Positions 51,403-61,277 are shown, numbered from the stretch's first letter. The stretch is DNA of 64,000 nt from Asticcacaulis excentricus (GCF_003966695.1 NZ_AP018827.1:186001-250000), one strand, 5' to 3'. Program-made: numbers and translations. Notes: generated by a model not told the origin, from the letters alone.

Positions 51403-53379
51403 TTAGTCCTTCTTGGTCCCGCGGGTGCGCTTGGTGCCGCCCGCCGAGCTGCCCGTGGCCGCCGGCTTGCGCTTGCGGGCCGGGGTGCCTTGCGTCACTT
51501 CGCCTTCGTGGATGGCTTCCTCGGCCACCTCGATGACGTGCGCCGCTTCGGACTTCGGCTTGGTTTTGGCCACCTTGCCCAGCAGGGTGTCGATCGGGTT
51601 TTCGACGCCCATCTGACGCATCAGCATATATTGCTGCGCCACAGTCAGGACGTTGTTCCAGATCCAGTAGATCAACAGACCCGAGGCAAACGGTGCCATG
51701 ATGAAGGTGAAGATCACCGGCATCAAGGCGAAGATCTTGCGCTGCATGGGGTCCGGCATCGGCGGGTTCATGCTTTGCGACAGCCACATGGACGCGCCGT
51801 AGAGCAGCGGCAGGATACCGATGTGCAGCGAGGTGGCCATCAGCCCGCCAATGACCGGCAGGGCCGCCGGATCGTAGGGCAACAGGCCGAACAGGTTGAA
51901 CATCGTCGTCGGGTCTTTATCCGACAGGTCCTGAATCCAGCCAAAGAACGGCGCGTGGCGCATTTCGATGGTGACGAACAGCACCTTATACAGGGCATAG
52001 AAGACCGGCATCTGCACGAAGATCGGCAGACAGCCCGACATCGGATTGACCTTTTCCTTCTGGTAAAGGCCCATCATTTCAATCTGCATCTGCTGCGGAT
52101 TGCCTTCGTGCTTCTTCTTCAGCTCCTCGACCTGGGGCTGAAGCATCTTCATCTTGGTCATCGACTCATAGGATTTATGCGCCAGCGGGAAGAAGATGAG
52201 CTTGACCAGAACGGTGAGACCCAGAATGGCCAGACCGAAATTGCCGACATATTTGAACAGGAAGTCCAGCACGAAGAACATCGGGCGGGTGAAGAACCAG
52301 AACATGCCCCAGTCGATGGCCTTGTCGAAGGCGGGCAGCTTCAGCTTGTCCTGATAGGCGGCCAGAAGCGAGGCCTGCTTGGCACCGGCAAAGATGTGGT
52401 AGGTGACGCTGACCGGCTTGCCCGGCTGCACCGTCACAGCGTCGGCGACGTAGCCCGCCTGATAGAGGAAGTTGAAATCCTTTTCGTTGGCGGTCGTCTG
52501 GTCCGTCGCCTTCATCGAGGCGTGAATCTTGGCCTTTTGATCCGGGATGACGGCGGCCAGCCAGTATTTGTCGGTCAGGCCCATCCAGCCGCCGGTCGAG
52601 TCAGCCTTGAAATTGGCCTTCTTCTCGTCCTTTTCCCAATTGTGGAATTTGAATTCCGGCGTGGTGTACCCCTTGCCCGTGGCGTCCTTGGAGAAGGCGC
52701 CAATGCCGCCTTCGTGCAGGATCATATTCTTGCCCAGCGTCTCAGGCGCGCCCTGACGCACGACATTGGCATAGGGGGCAAGCGTCACCGCCGCGCCCGT
52801 GGTGTTGACCACGGTATCGGTGACGGTGATCATGTACTTGTCATCAAGGCTCAGGCGGCGTTCAAAACGCAGGCCCGTACCGGCATCATAGCCCAGCACC
52901 ACGTCCTTGCCCGGCGACAGCACGCTGCCCGACAGCACCGTCCACACGCTGTTGCCCGACGGCAGGCCGGGCACATTGGCCCCGACCCAGCCCGATTCGG
53001 CATAGTAGGCGTGTTCGGCCCCTTGCGGGCGGAACAGTTCGACATTGGGGGAGTCGGCCTTGAGCGTCTCTTTGTACGACTTGAGGAACAGGTCGTCGAT
53101 GCGCGCCCCGGCCAGAGACAGAGACCCCTTCAGCGCCGGCGAGTCGATGGCGACGCGCGGCGTGGCGGCCACGGCCTGATCGCGCGGGAGCTTGCCTTCG
53201 ACAAACAGCGACTCCGGCGTGGCGACGGGGGCCTTGGCGGCCTCGATCTTCTTCTGCGCCATAGCCGCGGCGCGTTCCTTCTCCATCTGGGGCCCGGCCA
53301 CAAAGAACTGATAGCCGAACAGGATCGCCATGGAGAGGGCGAGGAAGATGAACATATTGCGATTGTCGTCGCGCTTCAT
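51403..53379 (-). CDS. yidC: Membrane protein insertase YidC
   Basis: 658 residues. An N-terminal membrane segment (FIFLALSMAILFGYQFF) precedes a large periplasmic domain (about 60-355) and the five-helix insertase core with GLAILGLTVLVKLIFFPLAHKSYESM, MGLYQKEKVNPMSGCLPIFVQMPVFYALYKVL and LIYWIWNNVLTVAQQYMLMR. It inserts proteins into the inner membrane alone or with Sec. A basic low-complexity tail (PARKRKP, GTKRTRGTKKD) may contact ribosomes. It is 19 bp downstream of rnpA. Confidence 0.97.
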   Translation of the reverse strand: MKRDDNRNMFIFLALSMAILFGYQFFVAGPQMEKERAAAMAQKKIEAAKAPVATPESLFVEGKLPRDQAVAATPRVAIDSPALKGSLSLAGARIDDLFLKSYKETLKADSPNVELFRPQGAEHAYYAESGWVGANVPGLPSGNSVWTVLSGSVLSPGKDVVLGYDAGTGLRFERRLSLDDKYMITVTDTVVNTTGAAVTLAPYANVVRQGAPETLGKNMILHEGGIGAFSKDATGKGYTTPEFKFHNWEKDEKKANFKADSTGGWMGLTDKYWLAAVIPDQKAKIHASMKATDQTTANEKDFNFLYQAGYVADAVTVQPGKPVSVTYHIFAGAKQASLLAAYQDKLKLPAFDKAIDWGMFWFFTRPMFFVLDFLFKYVGNFGLAILGLTVLVKLIFFPLAHKSYESMTKMKMLQPQVEELKKKHEGNPQQMQIEMMGLYQKEKVNPMSGCLPIFVQMPVFYALYKVLFVTIEMRHAPFFGWIQDLSDKDPTTMFNLFGLLPYDPAALPVIGGLMATSLHIGILPLLYGASMWLSQSMNPPMPDPMQRKIFALMPVIFTFIMAPFASGLLIYWIWNNVLTVAQQYMLMRQMGVENPIDTLLGKVAKTKPKSEAAHVIEVAEEAIHEGEVTQGTPARKRKPAATGSSAGGTKRTRGTKKD

Positions 53380-53398
53380 GAGAGACTCTGAAGAGGGG

Positions 53399-53737
53399 TT
53401 AAACTTTGGGCGACAGCCTTATCAGGGCGCGTTTGACATCGTCAAGCAAACCTTGCCACGGGCAGGACTTGGTTGCGTCGCGGGCGATGAAGACATAGTC
53501 GTGGCCGGGAAGGCCAAGGTCGGGCAAAAGGGCGCGGGCCGCTTCGCGCATCCGGCGCTTGGCGCGGTTGCGTTCCACCGAACCGCCGGTCTTTTTGGTG
53601 GCGGTAAAGCCTATGCGGATGGTGGCGTCCCCGTCATTGCGAAAGCGCGCCTGAATGACCACGGTCGGGCGCGCCTGATAGGCTGCCTTGTTGGCGGCCA
53701 GAAAATCGCTGCGGTTTTTCAGAACGGGAAAGGTCAT
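53399..53737 (-). CDS. rnpA: Ribonuclease P protein component
   Basis: 112 residues. It has the N-terminal LKNRSDFLAA block and the RNA-binding RNR motif, ERNRAKRRMREAAR. It is the protein cofactor of tRNA 5' processing. It lies between rpmH and yidC as in most bacteria, but 354 bp after rpmH rather than the usual short gap. Confidence 0.95.
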   Translation of the reverse strand: MTFPVLKNRSDFLAANKAAYQARPTVVIQARFRNDGDATIRIGFTATKKTGGSVERNRAKRRMREAARALLPDLGLPGHDYVFIARDATKSCPWQGLLDDVKRALIRLSPKV

Positions 53738-53746
53738 TCAGCTTTC

Positions 53747-53776
53747 TTATACCTCCCTGCACGGAGTGCGGGGTAT
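53747..53776. repeat. TTATACCTCCC palindrome, copy 4
   Basis: TTATACCTCCCTGCAC / GTGCGGGGTATAG, just upstream of rnpA. Confidence 0.75.
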
Positions 53777-53938
53777 AGCGCCAGCGAAAGTGTAGCTTTC
53801 ACCAGCGATGGGACCGCCTCAGCAGGGAGTAGTGGGGTGTTTTCGCTAAATCTGACGGGTTGAACCTGCCGGGGACTGTGCAAATGGAAAGTATAGAAAG
53901 AAACCCACCCCACCACCACTCGCTTCGCTCATGGTCCC

Positions 53939-53964
53939 CCTCCCCGCCAGCGGGGAGGTATAAG
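53939..53964. repeat. TTATACCTCCC palindrome, copy 5 (half)
   Basis: CCTCCCCGC / GCGGGGAGG followed by TATAAG. Inverted relative to copy 4. Confidence 0.75.
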
Positions 53965-53977
53965 GGTGAACACAAGC

Positions 53978-54011
53978 GAAAAGGCCCTCGAATCGCTTCA
54001 AGGGCCTTTTC
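53978..54011 (-). terminator. Hairpin terminator downstream of rpmH
   Basis: AAAAGGCCCT / AGGGCCTTTT with a 12-nt loop. On the minus strand it lies about 80 bp after rpmH and ends in TTTT, so it can terminate or attenuate before rnpA. Confidence 0.75.
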
Positions 54012-54091
54012 CTGTGTCGGTGGTCCGAACTGCGTCCTTTGACACCTCATATATATCCGATAAATGGCGGCCATTTATCGGCATGAGGTTA

Positions 54092-54226
54092 TTAGGCAGT
54101 CAGGCGCTTGCGGCCCTTGGCACGGCGACGGGCGACGACTTTTTGACCATTCTTGGTGGCCATGCGCGCGCGGAAGCCGTGGCGGCGCTTGCGGACGAGA
54201 CGGCTCGGCTGGTAAGTGCGTTTCAC
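54092..54226 (-). CDS. rpmH: 50S ribosomal protein L34
   Basis: 44 residues: [20 protein letters not shown] at the start, then [20 protein letters not shown] and RKRLTA at the end. An exact match to the family pattern. The start is GTG 54226 with GGAG about 9 nt upstream. It is too short for usual length cut-offs. Confidence 0.97.
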   Translation of the reverse strand: MKRTYQPSRLVRKRRHGFRARMATKNGQKVVARRRAKGRKRLTA

Positions 54227-54456
54227 GGTTGTAGCTCCGGGGTTTGGACACGATAACCCAGTGTGTGCGAGCCATCGTTGAAAGAAGAGGCGGCGTCACT
54301 AAACCGTGCGCGCGGGCTTGTCAATGGCTATACGCCTGGATTCGCACCTAGGCCGAAGAATCTTTATGACACCGTGAGCGCGCGCCGGGTGATTTTACAC
54401 TGACCCTTCACGGATTTGTGTTAATATGTGTCTCTACGCCACCTTATCCGAGCGCA

Positions 54457-56100
54457 ATGTCGAGCGATCTGAGCGAAACCTTAGCCGAAACCGGCCCGCA
54501 CCGCGACCTGACGCCGGGGCGACGGTTCCGCGTCGCCGGGGGATTGGCGCGTGAGAGCGAGGACGGGGCGGCGGCCAGCCCGCGCCCGCGCAAATGGCGT
54601 GATCAGAGCCTGCAAGCCTTTCTGGCCAAGCGCTGGAAGGCGCTCAAGCCGCATCTGAAACGCGGCTGGAAAGATTTCCGCTCGTTTTTCAGCGGTCTGT
54701 CCGGCCATTTGCTGGCTCTGACGGCGGTGTTCGTGGCGGTGATGGTGGTCATCATCATGGTGCCGACGCTGGCCGCCTATCAGGAACGCTGGCTGATCGA
54801 CCGCGTGCGTCAGGCCGAAATCGCCTCTCTGGCGCTCGATGCCTCGGCCGAAGGGGCGGTGTCGCGCGAATTGTCGAGTCAGTTGCTCAACAGCGTCGGG
54901 GCCTCCTACCTCGCCCTGCAAAGCGGCGGGGTGCAGTTTGTGCTGCGTGATCCGCGCAGCACAGTCGAACCCGATGTCATCGACATCCGCCATCAGGAAC
55001 GTGGCCTCAGCGACGACCTGACCTATCTGTGGGGGCCGTGGAAGACCCTGTCCGGGCGCGAAGACCGCCTGATCCGCACCGAAGCCGTGCCAAAGGTGCG
55101 CAAGGGCACCGACATTATCGAAATCGTCGTGCCGGCGGAGCCGCTGAAACAGGAACTGCGGGAACAACTGGGGTCGATCCTGCGGCTTTCGCTCCTGATT
55201 TCGCTGGTCGCCGGTGCCCTGATCTTTGCGGCCCTGTCCTTCTTCGTGGTGCGCCCAGTGCGGCAACTGACGCGCTCGATCGCGCGCTTCAAGGAAAACC
55301 CGGAAGACAGCGCCGCCGTGCCGCAACTGTCCGGTCGCCACGATGAGATCGGGCAGATTGAGGAAGAACTGTTCAAGATGCAGCAGGAGGTCGGCCACGC
55401 CCTGCGCACCCGTGCGCGACTGGCGGCGCTGGGGCAGGCGGTGTCGAAGATCAGCCACGACCTCAGAAACATGCTGACCGCCGCGCAGATGGCGTCGGAG
55501 CGTCTGGCCTATTCCGGTGACCCCAATGTCACCAAGGCCCTGCCGCGTTTGGAGCGGGCGCTGGACCGCGCCCTGACCCTGGCGCAAAACGTGCTGAACT
55601 ACGGCAAGACGGACGAAATCCCGCCGCGCATCCAGATTCTGCGCCTGAAAGACCTGTCCGAGGCCGCCGCCGAGGACGCCGGTCTGGCGCTCAATGCCCG
55701 CACGCCGGACCGCGTGCGCTTTTCGCTCAAGGCCGAACAGGGCTTTTTCTTTGAGGCCGATCCCGACCACGTCCACCGCCTGCTGGTCAATCTGATGCGC
55801 AATGCGCGTCAGGCGATTGAAAACCAGCCGAACCGCAAGACGGTGGGGCGCGTGACGCTGAGCGCGGTCAAGACGGCGGAAGAGGTGATTCTGGTCCTCT
55901 CCGACAACGGACCCGGCATCCCTGAGCGTGTGCGCGATAAGCTGTTTCAGCCGTTTTCGGCCTCGCTGACGCCGGGCGGGTCGGGGCTGGGGCTGGCCAT
56001 TGCGCGCGAACTGGCCCAGACGCACGGCGGCGATGTCCGGCTGATCGACACCGGGCCGTCGGGCACCTCGTTTGAGGTCCGTATCCCGCAGAAGGGGTAA
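54457..56100 (+). CDS. Membrane sensor histidine kinase
   Basis: 547 residues. A basic cytosolic N terminus of about 80 residues, two membrane helices (about 85-108 and 236-262) around a periplasmic sensor region, a HAMP domain (RPVRQLTRSIARFKENPED), a HisKA-type domain with phosphoacceptor H334 in KISHDLRNMLTAAQMASERL, and a HATPase with LLVNLMRNARQAIEN, LSDNGPGIPERV and GGSGLGLAIARELA. No response regulator lies next to it, so its partner is unknown. ATG 54457 is preferred over TTG 54418, though SD evidence is weak. Confidence 0.9.
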   Translation: MSSDLSETLAETGPHRDLTPGRRFRVAGGLARESEDGAAASPRPRKWRDQSLQAFLAKRWKALKPHLKRGWKDFRSFFSGLSGHLLALTAVFVAVMVVIIMVPTLAAYQERWLIDRVRQAEIASLALDASAEGAVSRELSSQLLNSVGASYLALQSGGVQFVLRDPRSTVEPDVIDIRHQERGLSDDLTYLWGPWKTLSGREDRLIRTEAVPKVRKGTDIIEIVVPAEPLKQELREQLGSILRLSLLISLVAGALIFAALSFFVVRPVRQLTRSIARFKENPEDSAAVPQLSGRHDEIGQIEEELFKMQQEVGHALRTRARLAALGQAVSKISHDLRNMLTAAQMASERLAYSGDPNVTKALPRLERALDRALTLAQNVLNYGKTDEIPPRIQILRLKDLSEAAAEDAGLALNARTPDRVRFSLKAEQGFFFEADPDHVHRLLVNLMRNARQAIENQPNRKTVGRVTLSAVKTAEEVILVLSDNGPGIPERVRDKLFQPFSASLTPGGSGLGLAIARELAQTHGGDVRLIDTGPSGTSFEVRIPQKG

Positions 56101-56110
56101 AGAGGTACGA

Positions 56111-56398
56111 ATGGCGAAGCCGAGAGTGACGGTCTGCCTGCAGGTGGACGGTAGTTTCGAAATTTTAATGAATGAGGCGGGCCGCGACCTTATGCTGGAA
56201 GAGTTACAGCGTCTCAGCCGGCAGTCGGATCACATTCATCTGGATTATTATGAAGATTCAGACATAGCCGATGCGACAGATATTATGTTGTCAGCGATAC
56301 CGTATCGTTCTGATGACACGGTGTTGGAGCACGGGAAGATACTGTTTCGCCCGGATGAGTGGGATGGCGAATACTTTCCTCACGTGCTGCAATCCTAA
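56111..56398 (+). CDS. Small acidic protein, Imm32-like
   Basis: 95 residues, acidic: VTVCLQVDGSFEILMNEAGR, a helix DLMLEELQRLSRQ, then DHIHLDYYEDSD and a C-terminal HGKILFRPDEWDGEYFPHV. The 'helix, then H-x-H-L-D strand' plan resembles immunity protein 32, but this is a by-eye resemblance only. No matching polymorphic toxin is seen nearby. ATG 56111 is 10 bp after the kinase stop. It is more AT-rich than its neighbours. Confidence 0.5.
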   Translation: MAKPRVTVCLQVDGSFEILMNEAGRDLMLEELQRLSRQSDHIHLDYYEDSDIADATDIMLSAIPYRSDDTVLEHGKILFRPDEWDGEYFPHVLQS

Positions 56399-56407
56399 GT
56401 GAAATCT

Positions 56408-57400
56408 CTACCCCACCGCCGTTATCGCTTCGTCCGCCGCCGCGACGAGGCCGTCGAGCACACCGGGGTCGGAGGACGAATGCCCGGCCTTTTTCACCAG
56501 ATGGAATTTCGCTTCCGGCCACGCCCGATGCAGGTCCCAGGCCGAGGTCATGGGCGTGACCACATCATAGCGACCCTGCACGATCCACGCCGGAATGTTC
56601 TTGAGTTTGTGGACGTTTTCCAGAATCCAGTTGTCGCTTTCAAAGAAGCCACGATTCTGGAAGTACCACGACTCGATACGGGCAAAGGCCACGGCAAAGT
56701 CGGGATCGGTGAACTTGGTCGGGGCCTCCGGCGGGCCTTCGATCGACAGGGTATCGCCTTCCCAGCCCGACCACGCCAGCGCGCAACGCACACGCTCGGC
56801 CGCGTCGTCGCCGTTTAACCGTTTGATATAGGCCGCCAAAAGGTTGCCGCGTTCCGCTTCCGGGATCGGGGCCACAAAGCGCTCCCACAGGTCGGGATAG
56901 AGGTTGGCCGCGCCCCCCTGATAGAACCAGTCGAGCTCTGACTGCCGCACCAGAAAGATGCCGCGCAGGATCAGGGCCGACACCCGCTGCGTATGCGTTA
57001 GGGCGTAGGCCAGAGACAGGGTCGAGCCCCACGACCCGCCAAACACCACCCATTTGTCGATCCCCAGCCGTTCCCGCAGCGATTCCATATCGGCGACCAG
57101 ATGCCAGGTGGTATTATCTTCCAGCGACAGGTCCTGTGAGGCGTGCGGCCGTGATTTGCCGCAGCCGCGCTGATCGAACAGGATGATGCGATAGGCCTTC
57201 GGATTGAAGTAGCAGCGCAGGTTGGGGCTGGTCCCGCCGCCCGGTCCGCCATGCACCACCACCACCGGAATCCCTTGTGGGTTACCGCTTTGCTCATAAT
57301 AGATTTGATGTTTCCCCTCCGTCGGCATATAGCCGGTGTCGTAGGGTTCGATCTCCGGATAGAGACCTTTTGGCAATGTGACGACGGCTTGATCGGTCAT
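56408..57400 (-). CDS. pip: Proline iminopeptidase
   Basis: 330 residues, alpha/beta hydrolase of peptidase family S33. It carries the oxyanion motif HGGPGGG, DQRGCGKSRPH, the nucleophile S123 in GGSWGSTLSLAYA, Asp in QGRYDVVTP and His in KAGHSSSDP. It removes N-terminal proline from peptides in the cytosol. ATG 57400. Divergent from the MFS gene. Confidence 0.95.
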   Translation of the reverse strand: MTDQAVVTLPKGLYPEIEPYDTGYMPTEGKHQIYYEQSGNPQGIPVVVVHGGPGGGTSPNLRCYFNPKAYRIILFDQRGCGKSRPHASQDLSLEDNTTWHLVADMESLRERLGIDKWVVFGGSWGSTLSLAYALTHTQRVSALILRGIFLVRQSELDWFYQGGAANLYPDLWERFVAPIPEAERGNLLAAYIKRLNGDDAAERVRCALAWSGWEGDTLSIEGPPEAPTKFTDPDFAVAFARIESWYFQNRGFFESDNWILENVHKLKNIPAWIVQGRYDVVTPMTSAWDLHRAWPEAKFHLVKKAGHSSSDPGVLDGLVAAADEAITAVG

Positions 57401-57452
57401 AAGGAAACTTGTGCAGCGGGCTGTGGCGGTTGCCGCCGATCAAAGACCCATT

Positions 57453-58673
57453 ATGCGCAGCGATTCAAGCCTTTTTGCCCTGACGACCGTAAAGCGGCAG
57501 AGCCTTTTCTACGCCCTGATCTTTATCGGGTCGGGGGCCAGCCTGCCCTACATGCCGCTATGGTTCGCCTCAAAGGGCATGAGCGGGGCGCAGATCGGGC
57601 TGATTCTGGCCCTGCCGCTGCTGCTGCGCGCCGTGACCGGGCCGGTCATGGGGGTGTGGGCCGAAACCTTCCCGCTGTTCCGTTCACCCATGCTGCGGCT
57701 GGCGCTGGCGGGCGGGCTGGCCTATGGCGGGCTTATGCTGTGGCCGCTGGCCGGGGAGGCGCGCTTCTGGCTGTTCGTCGCCCTGTGGGCCATAGGCTAT
57801 AGCTGCATCACCTCGATCAGCCCCTTGCTCGATGTCATGACCATCCAGATGTCGAAGCGCGAAGGCTTCAACTATACCGGCCCGCGCGCCGTGGGGTCGG
57901 CGGCCTTTATCGCGGCCAATATCGCGGTGGGTTACGGGCTGAACCTTCTGGGTGTCGATCTGATTATCATCTGGGTGGTCGTGCTGTGTTTTGCGGCCGC
58001 GCTGGCGGCGTGGCGTCTGCTGCCGCCGGCCCTGCGCCACGTCGAAGAGGGCGGGGGCCGCGCCCCGGCCTTCCTGCCACAGGAAACGGGGGCGCAGCGG
58101 GTGCGGGCCCTGCTCGGCAATCCGGTCTATGTCTTGCTGCTGGCGGCCATGGGCTGCGTGCAGGGAGCGCACGCCTTCTATTACGGCTTTTCCACCATAT
58201 TGTGGAAGGGGCAGGGGCTCGATGGGGCGACCTGCGGCTATCTGTGGGGGGCGGGCGTGGCGGCGGAAATCCTGTTCCTGATGTTCGGCTTTCGCCTCAG
58301 AAACCGTTTCGGCTCGTGGACCCTCTTGCTGGCGGCGGCGGGCCTGAGCGTATTGCGCTGGTTCATCATGGGGTTTGTGCCGCCGGTGGGCGTCCTGTGG
58401 CCTTTGCAGACCCTGCACGCCTTTTCGTTTGCCGCCTGTTATCTGGCCGGGCTTGATCTGGTCAACCGCATGGCGCCGAAGGGCTCGGAAAGTCTGGCCC
58501 AGACGCTCAATGCCGCCTGGGTGACGGGGGTGATGATGGGATTGTCCACTCTGGCGTCCGGGCCGCTCTATGACGCTCTGGGCAGCCGTGGCTACTGGGT
58601 GATGGCGGCCATGTCGGGTGTGGGACTGCTGATCGCCGCCTATCTCTACCGCCGTCAGGTGCTGCGGCCGTAA
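57453..58673 (+). CDS. MFS transporter (MFS_1-like / HcaT group)
   Basis: 406 residues with 12 predicted helices. YALIFIGSGASLPYMPLWF at helix 1, GLILALPLLLRAVTGPVMGVWAE after helix 2 and the YTGPRAVGSAAFIAANIAVGY loop are typical of the LacY-related MFS_1-like group. Substrate unknown; relatives carry phenylpropionate or sugars. ATG 57453 chosen. The stop is followed by paired palindromes. Confidence 0.85.
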   Translation: MRSDSSLFALTTVKRQSLFYALIFIGSGASLPYMPLWFASKGMSGAQIGLILALPLLLRAVTGPVMGVWAETFPLFRSPMLRLALAGGLAYGGLMLWPLAGEARFWLFVALWAIGYSCITSISPLLDVMTIQMSKREGFNYTGPRAVGSAAFIAANIAVGYGLNLLGVDLIIIWVVVLCFAAALAAWRLLPPALRHVEEGGGRAPAFLPQETGAQRVRALLGNPVYVLLLAAMGCVQGAHAFYYGFSTILWKGQGLDGATCGYLWGAGVAAEILFLMFGFRLRNRFGSWTLLLAAAGLSVLRWFIMGFVPPVGVLWPLQTLHAFSFAACYLAGLDLVNRMAPKGSESLAQTLNAAWVTGVMMGLSTLASGPLYDALGSRGYWVMAAMSGVGLLIAAYLYRRQVLRP

Positions 58674-58682
58674 CGCTACTCT

Positions 58683-58850
58683 CCTCCCTGCGGCTTTGCC
58701 GTGGGGAGGTGGATCGGCGCCGGCAGGCGACGAGACGGAGGGGGGTAACGCAAGTGTTTCAACACCAAAGGTTTTTGCTCGGTCTCTCGGAAGAGTCATC
58801 CCCCTCCGTCAGCTTCGCTGCCACCTCCCCATGCCTTCGGCACAGGGAGG
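58683..58850. repeat. Pair of CCTCCC/GGGAGG palindromes
   Basis: Palindromes at 58683-58709 (CCTCCC-TGCGG / CCGTGGGGAGG) and 58824-58850 (CCTCCCCATGCC / GGCA-CAGGGAGG) flank about 115 bp, between the convergent MFS and pheT genes. Similar in type to the element in the rpmH-rnpA gap. Confidence 0.7.
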
Positions 58851-58856
58851 AGATTT

Positions 58857-61238
58857 TTAGCTGCGCAGCACGGCTCCGGCCTTTTGGGCGGCGGCGACGA
58901 TCTTTTGCGATACGGCGTCGATTTCCGGCTCGGTCAGAGTTTTGTCCGCCGGTTGCAGCGTGACCTCAACTGCCAGCGACACCTGACCCTCCGGCACGCC
59001 CTGACCCTGATAGACGTCAAAGACGCGGGCTTCGCTGATCAGCCCCTTGTCCGCGCCCCTGATGGCGCGCACCAGATCGCCGGACGCCGTACCCGCCGGC
59101 ACAAGGAAGGCGAAGTCGCGCGTCAGCGGCATCAGGTTGGACAGGCTCAGCGCGCCTTTGGACTTGCCCGATTTTGCTTTCGGTTGCGGCAGCAGGTCGA
59201 GGCGGATTTCAAAGCCCACATACGCCCCATCAAGGTCCATCGCCTTCAACACCGACGGATGCAGTTCGCCAAATTCGGCCAGCACCGTCTTCGGCCCCAG
59301 TTGCAGGCGCGCCGAACGGCCCGGATGCCACCAGCCGCTGTTCGACCCCTGCACCAGTTGCAGCGAGGCGACCGGCACATTGAGTTCCTCAAGCAAGGCC
59401 AGCAGATCGGACTTCAGCGCAAACAGCGCGTCCTGACCGGTGGCGGCCCAATGACGCGCCTTGTCCGGGGCCTTCAGCGCGGCAATGACTGTCTTTTGAT
59501 CATTGGGCTCAAGGCCGAAATAGACCGGCCCGATTTCAAACAGTTGCGCGCCGGGATAGCCCTTGGATGCATTGCGCCCGGCGGCCTCCAGCAGATTCGG
59601 CAGGATGGACGGGCGCATACAGTTCAGTTCCGAGGCAATCGGATTGGCCAGCACCAGTGCGTCGCTACCCCCGCCGAACAGCTTGGCGTAACCCTGCGGC
59701 ATGAAGGACCAGGTGACGGCCTCACTATAGCCAAAGGCCGCCAGCGCCCGGCGCGCCGTGCGGGCGCGGGCCTGCGACGGGGTCAGGACGCCGCCGGTTT
59801 TGGGGGCCACGGCGGGCAGGGGCGTCGCCGGGATGTGGTTGAAGCCATAGATGCGCGCCACCTCTTCGACCAGATCGGCCTTGCCATCCACGTCGCGGCG
59901 GAAGGACGGGACGCTGACGGTCCACGGCGTGGTCTTGGTGATGCCAAAACCGAGCGCGGTCAGGATCGTCTCGACCTTGTCATGCGGCACGTCAAGGCCG
60001 GTCAGTTGCGCTACATAGGCCGGGTCGAAGACGACATCGGGCTTGCGCGCCGGGGCCTCGCCCGCCACGACGATCTCGGACGCTTCCCCGCCGCACAGGT
60101 CGAGGATCAGTTGGGTGGCCAGTTCCAGGCCGGGCACGACAAATTCCGGATCGACGCCGCGCGCAAAGCGGTACTGCGCATCCGAGGTGATGGTCGTGGT
60201 GCGGCCCGTCTGGGCGATACGGATGGGGTCGAACCAGGCCGATTCAAGGAAGACATCGACCGTCTCGAAATCAACCCCGGTCGAGGCCCCGCCCATGACG
60301 CCGCCCAGACCGATGACGCCCGAAGCGTCGCTGATCGTCGTCATGTCCGGCGTGACGGCGTAGGTCTTGCCGTCCAGCGCCACGAAGTCGGACGTGTCGG
60401 CGGGCAGACCGGCTTCGATCACGCTGCCCGACAGCTTCGCCACATCATAGACGTGCAGCGGGCGGGCGCGGTCGAACGACAGATAGTTGGTGATATCGAC
60501 CAGCGCCGAGATGGGTTTCAGGCCGATCGAGGTCAGCTTGTCGGCAAGCCATTTGGGCGACGGGCCGTTCTTGACGCCCCGGATGACGCGACCGGAAAAC
60601 AGCGGGCAGGCGTCGCCATCGACCTTGACCGAGATCGGACAGGGGAAGGTGCCCTTGACCGGGGGAATCGGCGCGTCTTTGAAGGCCCCCAGACCCGTGG
60701 CGGCGAGGTCGCGGGCAATGCCGTGCACGCCCAGCCAGTCGGGACGGTTGGGCGTCACCTCAAAGTCGATAACGGGCTCCAGCGCGAAGACGGCGCTAAC
60801 CGGTGTGCCGACGGCGAGGTCGTCGGAAAGCTCCATGATGCCATCGGAATCGCCGTCCAGCTCAAGCTCGGCCGCCGAACACATCATGCCGTTCGACACG
60901 ACGCCGCGCACCGGCTTTTCGACCAGGGTGACGTCAAGGCCCGGCACATAGGCCCCGATGGGGGCATAGACGGTGGTCAGGCCGGCGCGGGCATTGGGGG
61001 CGCCGCAGACGATTTCCTTGCGGCCATCGACCGTATCGACCTGAAGCACCTGCAACTTGTCGGCATTGGGGTGACGGGCGGCCTCAACCACCTTGGCCAC
61101 CGTAAAGGGCGTCAGCTTGGCCGCCGGGTCGGTGACGTCTTCGACCTCAAGCCCTGCCGCGGTCATAGCGGCGGCGACGGCCTGAATATCGGTGTCGGTG
61201 TCGAGGTGATCTTTAAGCCAGCTAAGGGAGAATTTCAT
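58857..61238 (-). CDS. pheT: Phenylalanine-tRNA ligase beta subunit
   Basis: 793 residues. An N-terminal EMAP/tRNA-binding domain (about 40-150; [23 protein letters not shown]) is followed by B3/B4 editing and B5 domains and a C-terminal ferredoxin-fold anticodon-binding domain (LPQPKAK... VFDVYQG ... LTEPEIDAV). It forms the alpha2-beta2 PheRS with pheS. It is 54 bp downstream of pheS; a stable hairpin lies in that gap. Confidence 0.97.
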   Translation of the reverse strand: MKFSLSWLKDHLDTDTDIQAVAAAMTAAGLEVEDVTDPAAKLTPFTVAKVVEAARHPNADKLQVLQVDTVDGRKEIVCGAPNARAGLTTVYAPIGAYVPGLDVTLVEKPVRGVVSNGMMCSAAELELDGDSDGIMELSDDLAVGTPVSAVFALEPVIDFEVTPNRPDWLGVHGIARDLAATGLGAFKDAPIPPVKGTFPCPISVKVDGDACPLFSGRVIRGVKNGPSPKWLADKLTSIGLKPISALVDITNYLSFDRARPLHVYDVAKLSGSVIEAGLPADTSDFVALDGKTYAVTPDMTTISDASGVIGLGGVMGGASTGVDFETVDVFLESAWFDPIRIAQTGRTTTITSDAQYRFARGVDPEFVVPGLELATQLILDLCGGEASEIVVAGEAPARKPDVVFDPAYVAQLTGLDVPHDKVETILTALGFGITKTTPWTVSVPSFRRDVDGKADLVEEVARIYGFNHIPATPLPAVAPKTGGVLTPSQARARTARRALAAFGYSEAVTWSFMPQGYAKLFGGGSDALVLANPIASELNCMRPSILPNLLEAAGRNASKGYPGAQLFEIGPVYFGLEPNDQKTVIAALKAPDKARHWAATGQDALFALKSDLLALLEELNVPVASLQLVQGSNSGWWHPGRSARLQLGPKTVLAEFGELHPSVLKAMDLDGAYVGFEIRLDLLPQPKAKSGKSKGALSLSNLMPLTRDFAFLVPAGTASGDLVRAIRGADKGLISEARVFDVYQGQGVPEGQVSLAVEVTLQPADKTLTEPEIDAVSQKIVAAAQKAGAVLRS

Positions 61239-61255
61239 GTCTTATATTCCGGGGT

Positions 61256-61277
61256 CGAGGGGCCTTCCGGCCCCTCG
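61256..61277. repeat. Hairpin between pheS and pheT
   Basis: Perfect 9-bp stem CGAGGGGCC / GGCCCCTCG with a 4-nt loop, 18 nt before the pheT start. It may affect pheT translation or mRNA processing. Confidence 0.65.

Larger units (their letters stand above)
53738..54091. repeat. 354-bp repeat-filled gap between rpmH and rnpA
   Basis: It contains TTATACCTCCC palindromes at 53747-53776 and 53939-53964 in opposite orientation, a CCCCACCACC-rich stretch between them (53906-53940), and a terminator at 53978. No gene seen. The opposed copies make the inner part look like an inserted unit of about 220 bp. Confidence 0.7.

Noticed and set aside
51490-53391. Open frame of 633 codons antisense to yidC
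   Set aside because: Opposite a certain gene with low-complexity HLQ-rich translation and no motif.
54481-56025. Open frame of 514 codons antisense to the histidine kinase
   Set aside because: Shadow of the kinase gene; composition biased to R, Q, H and G.
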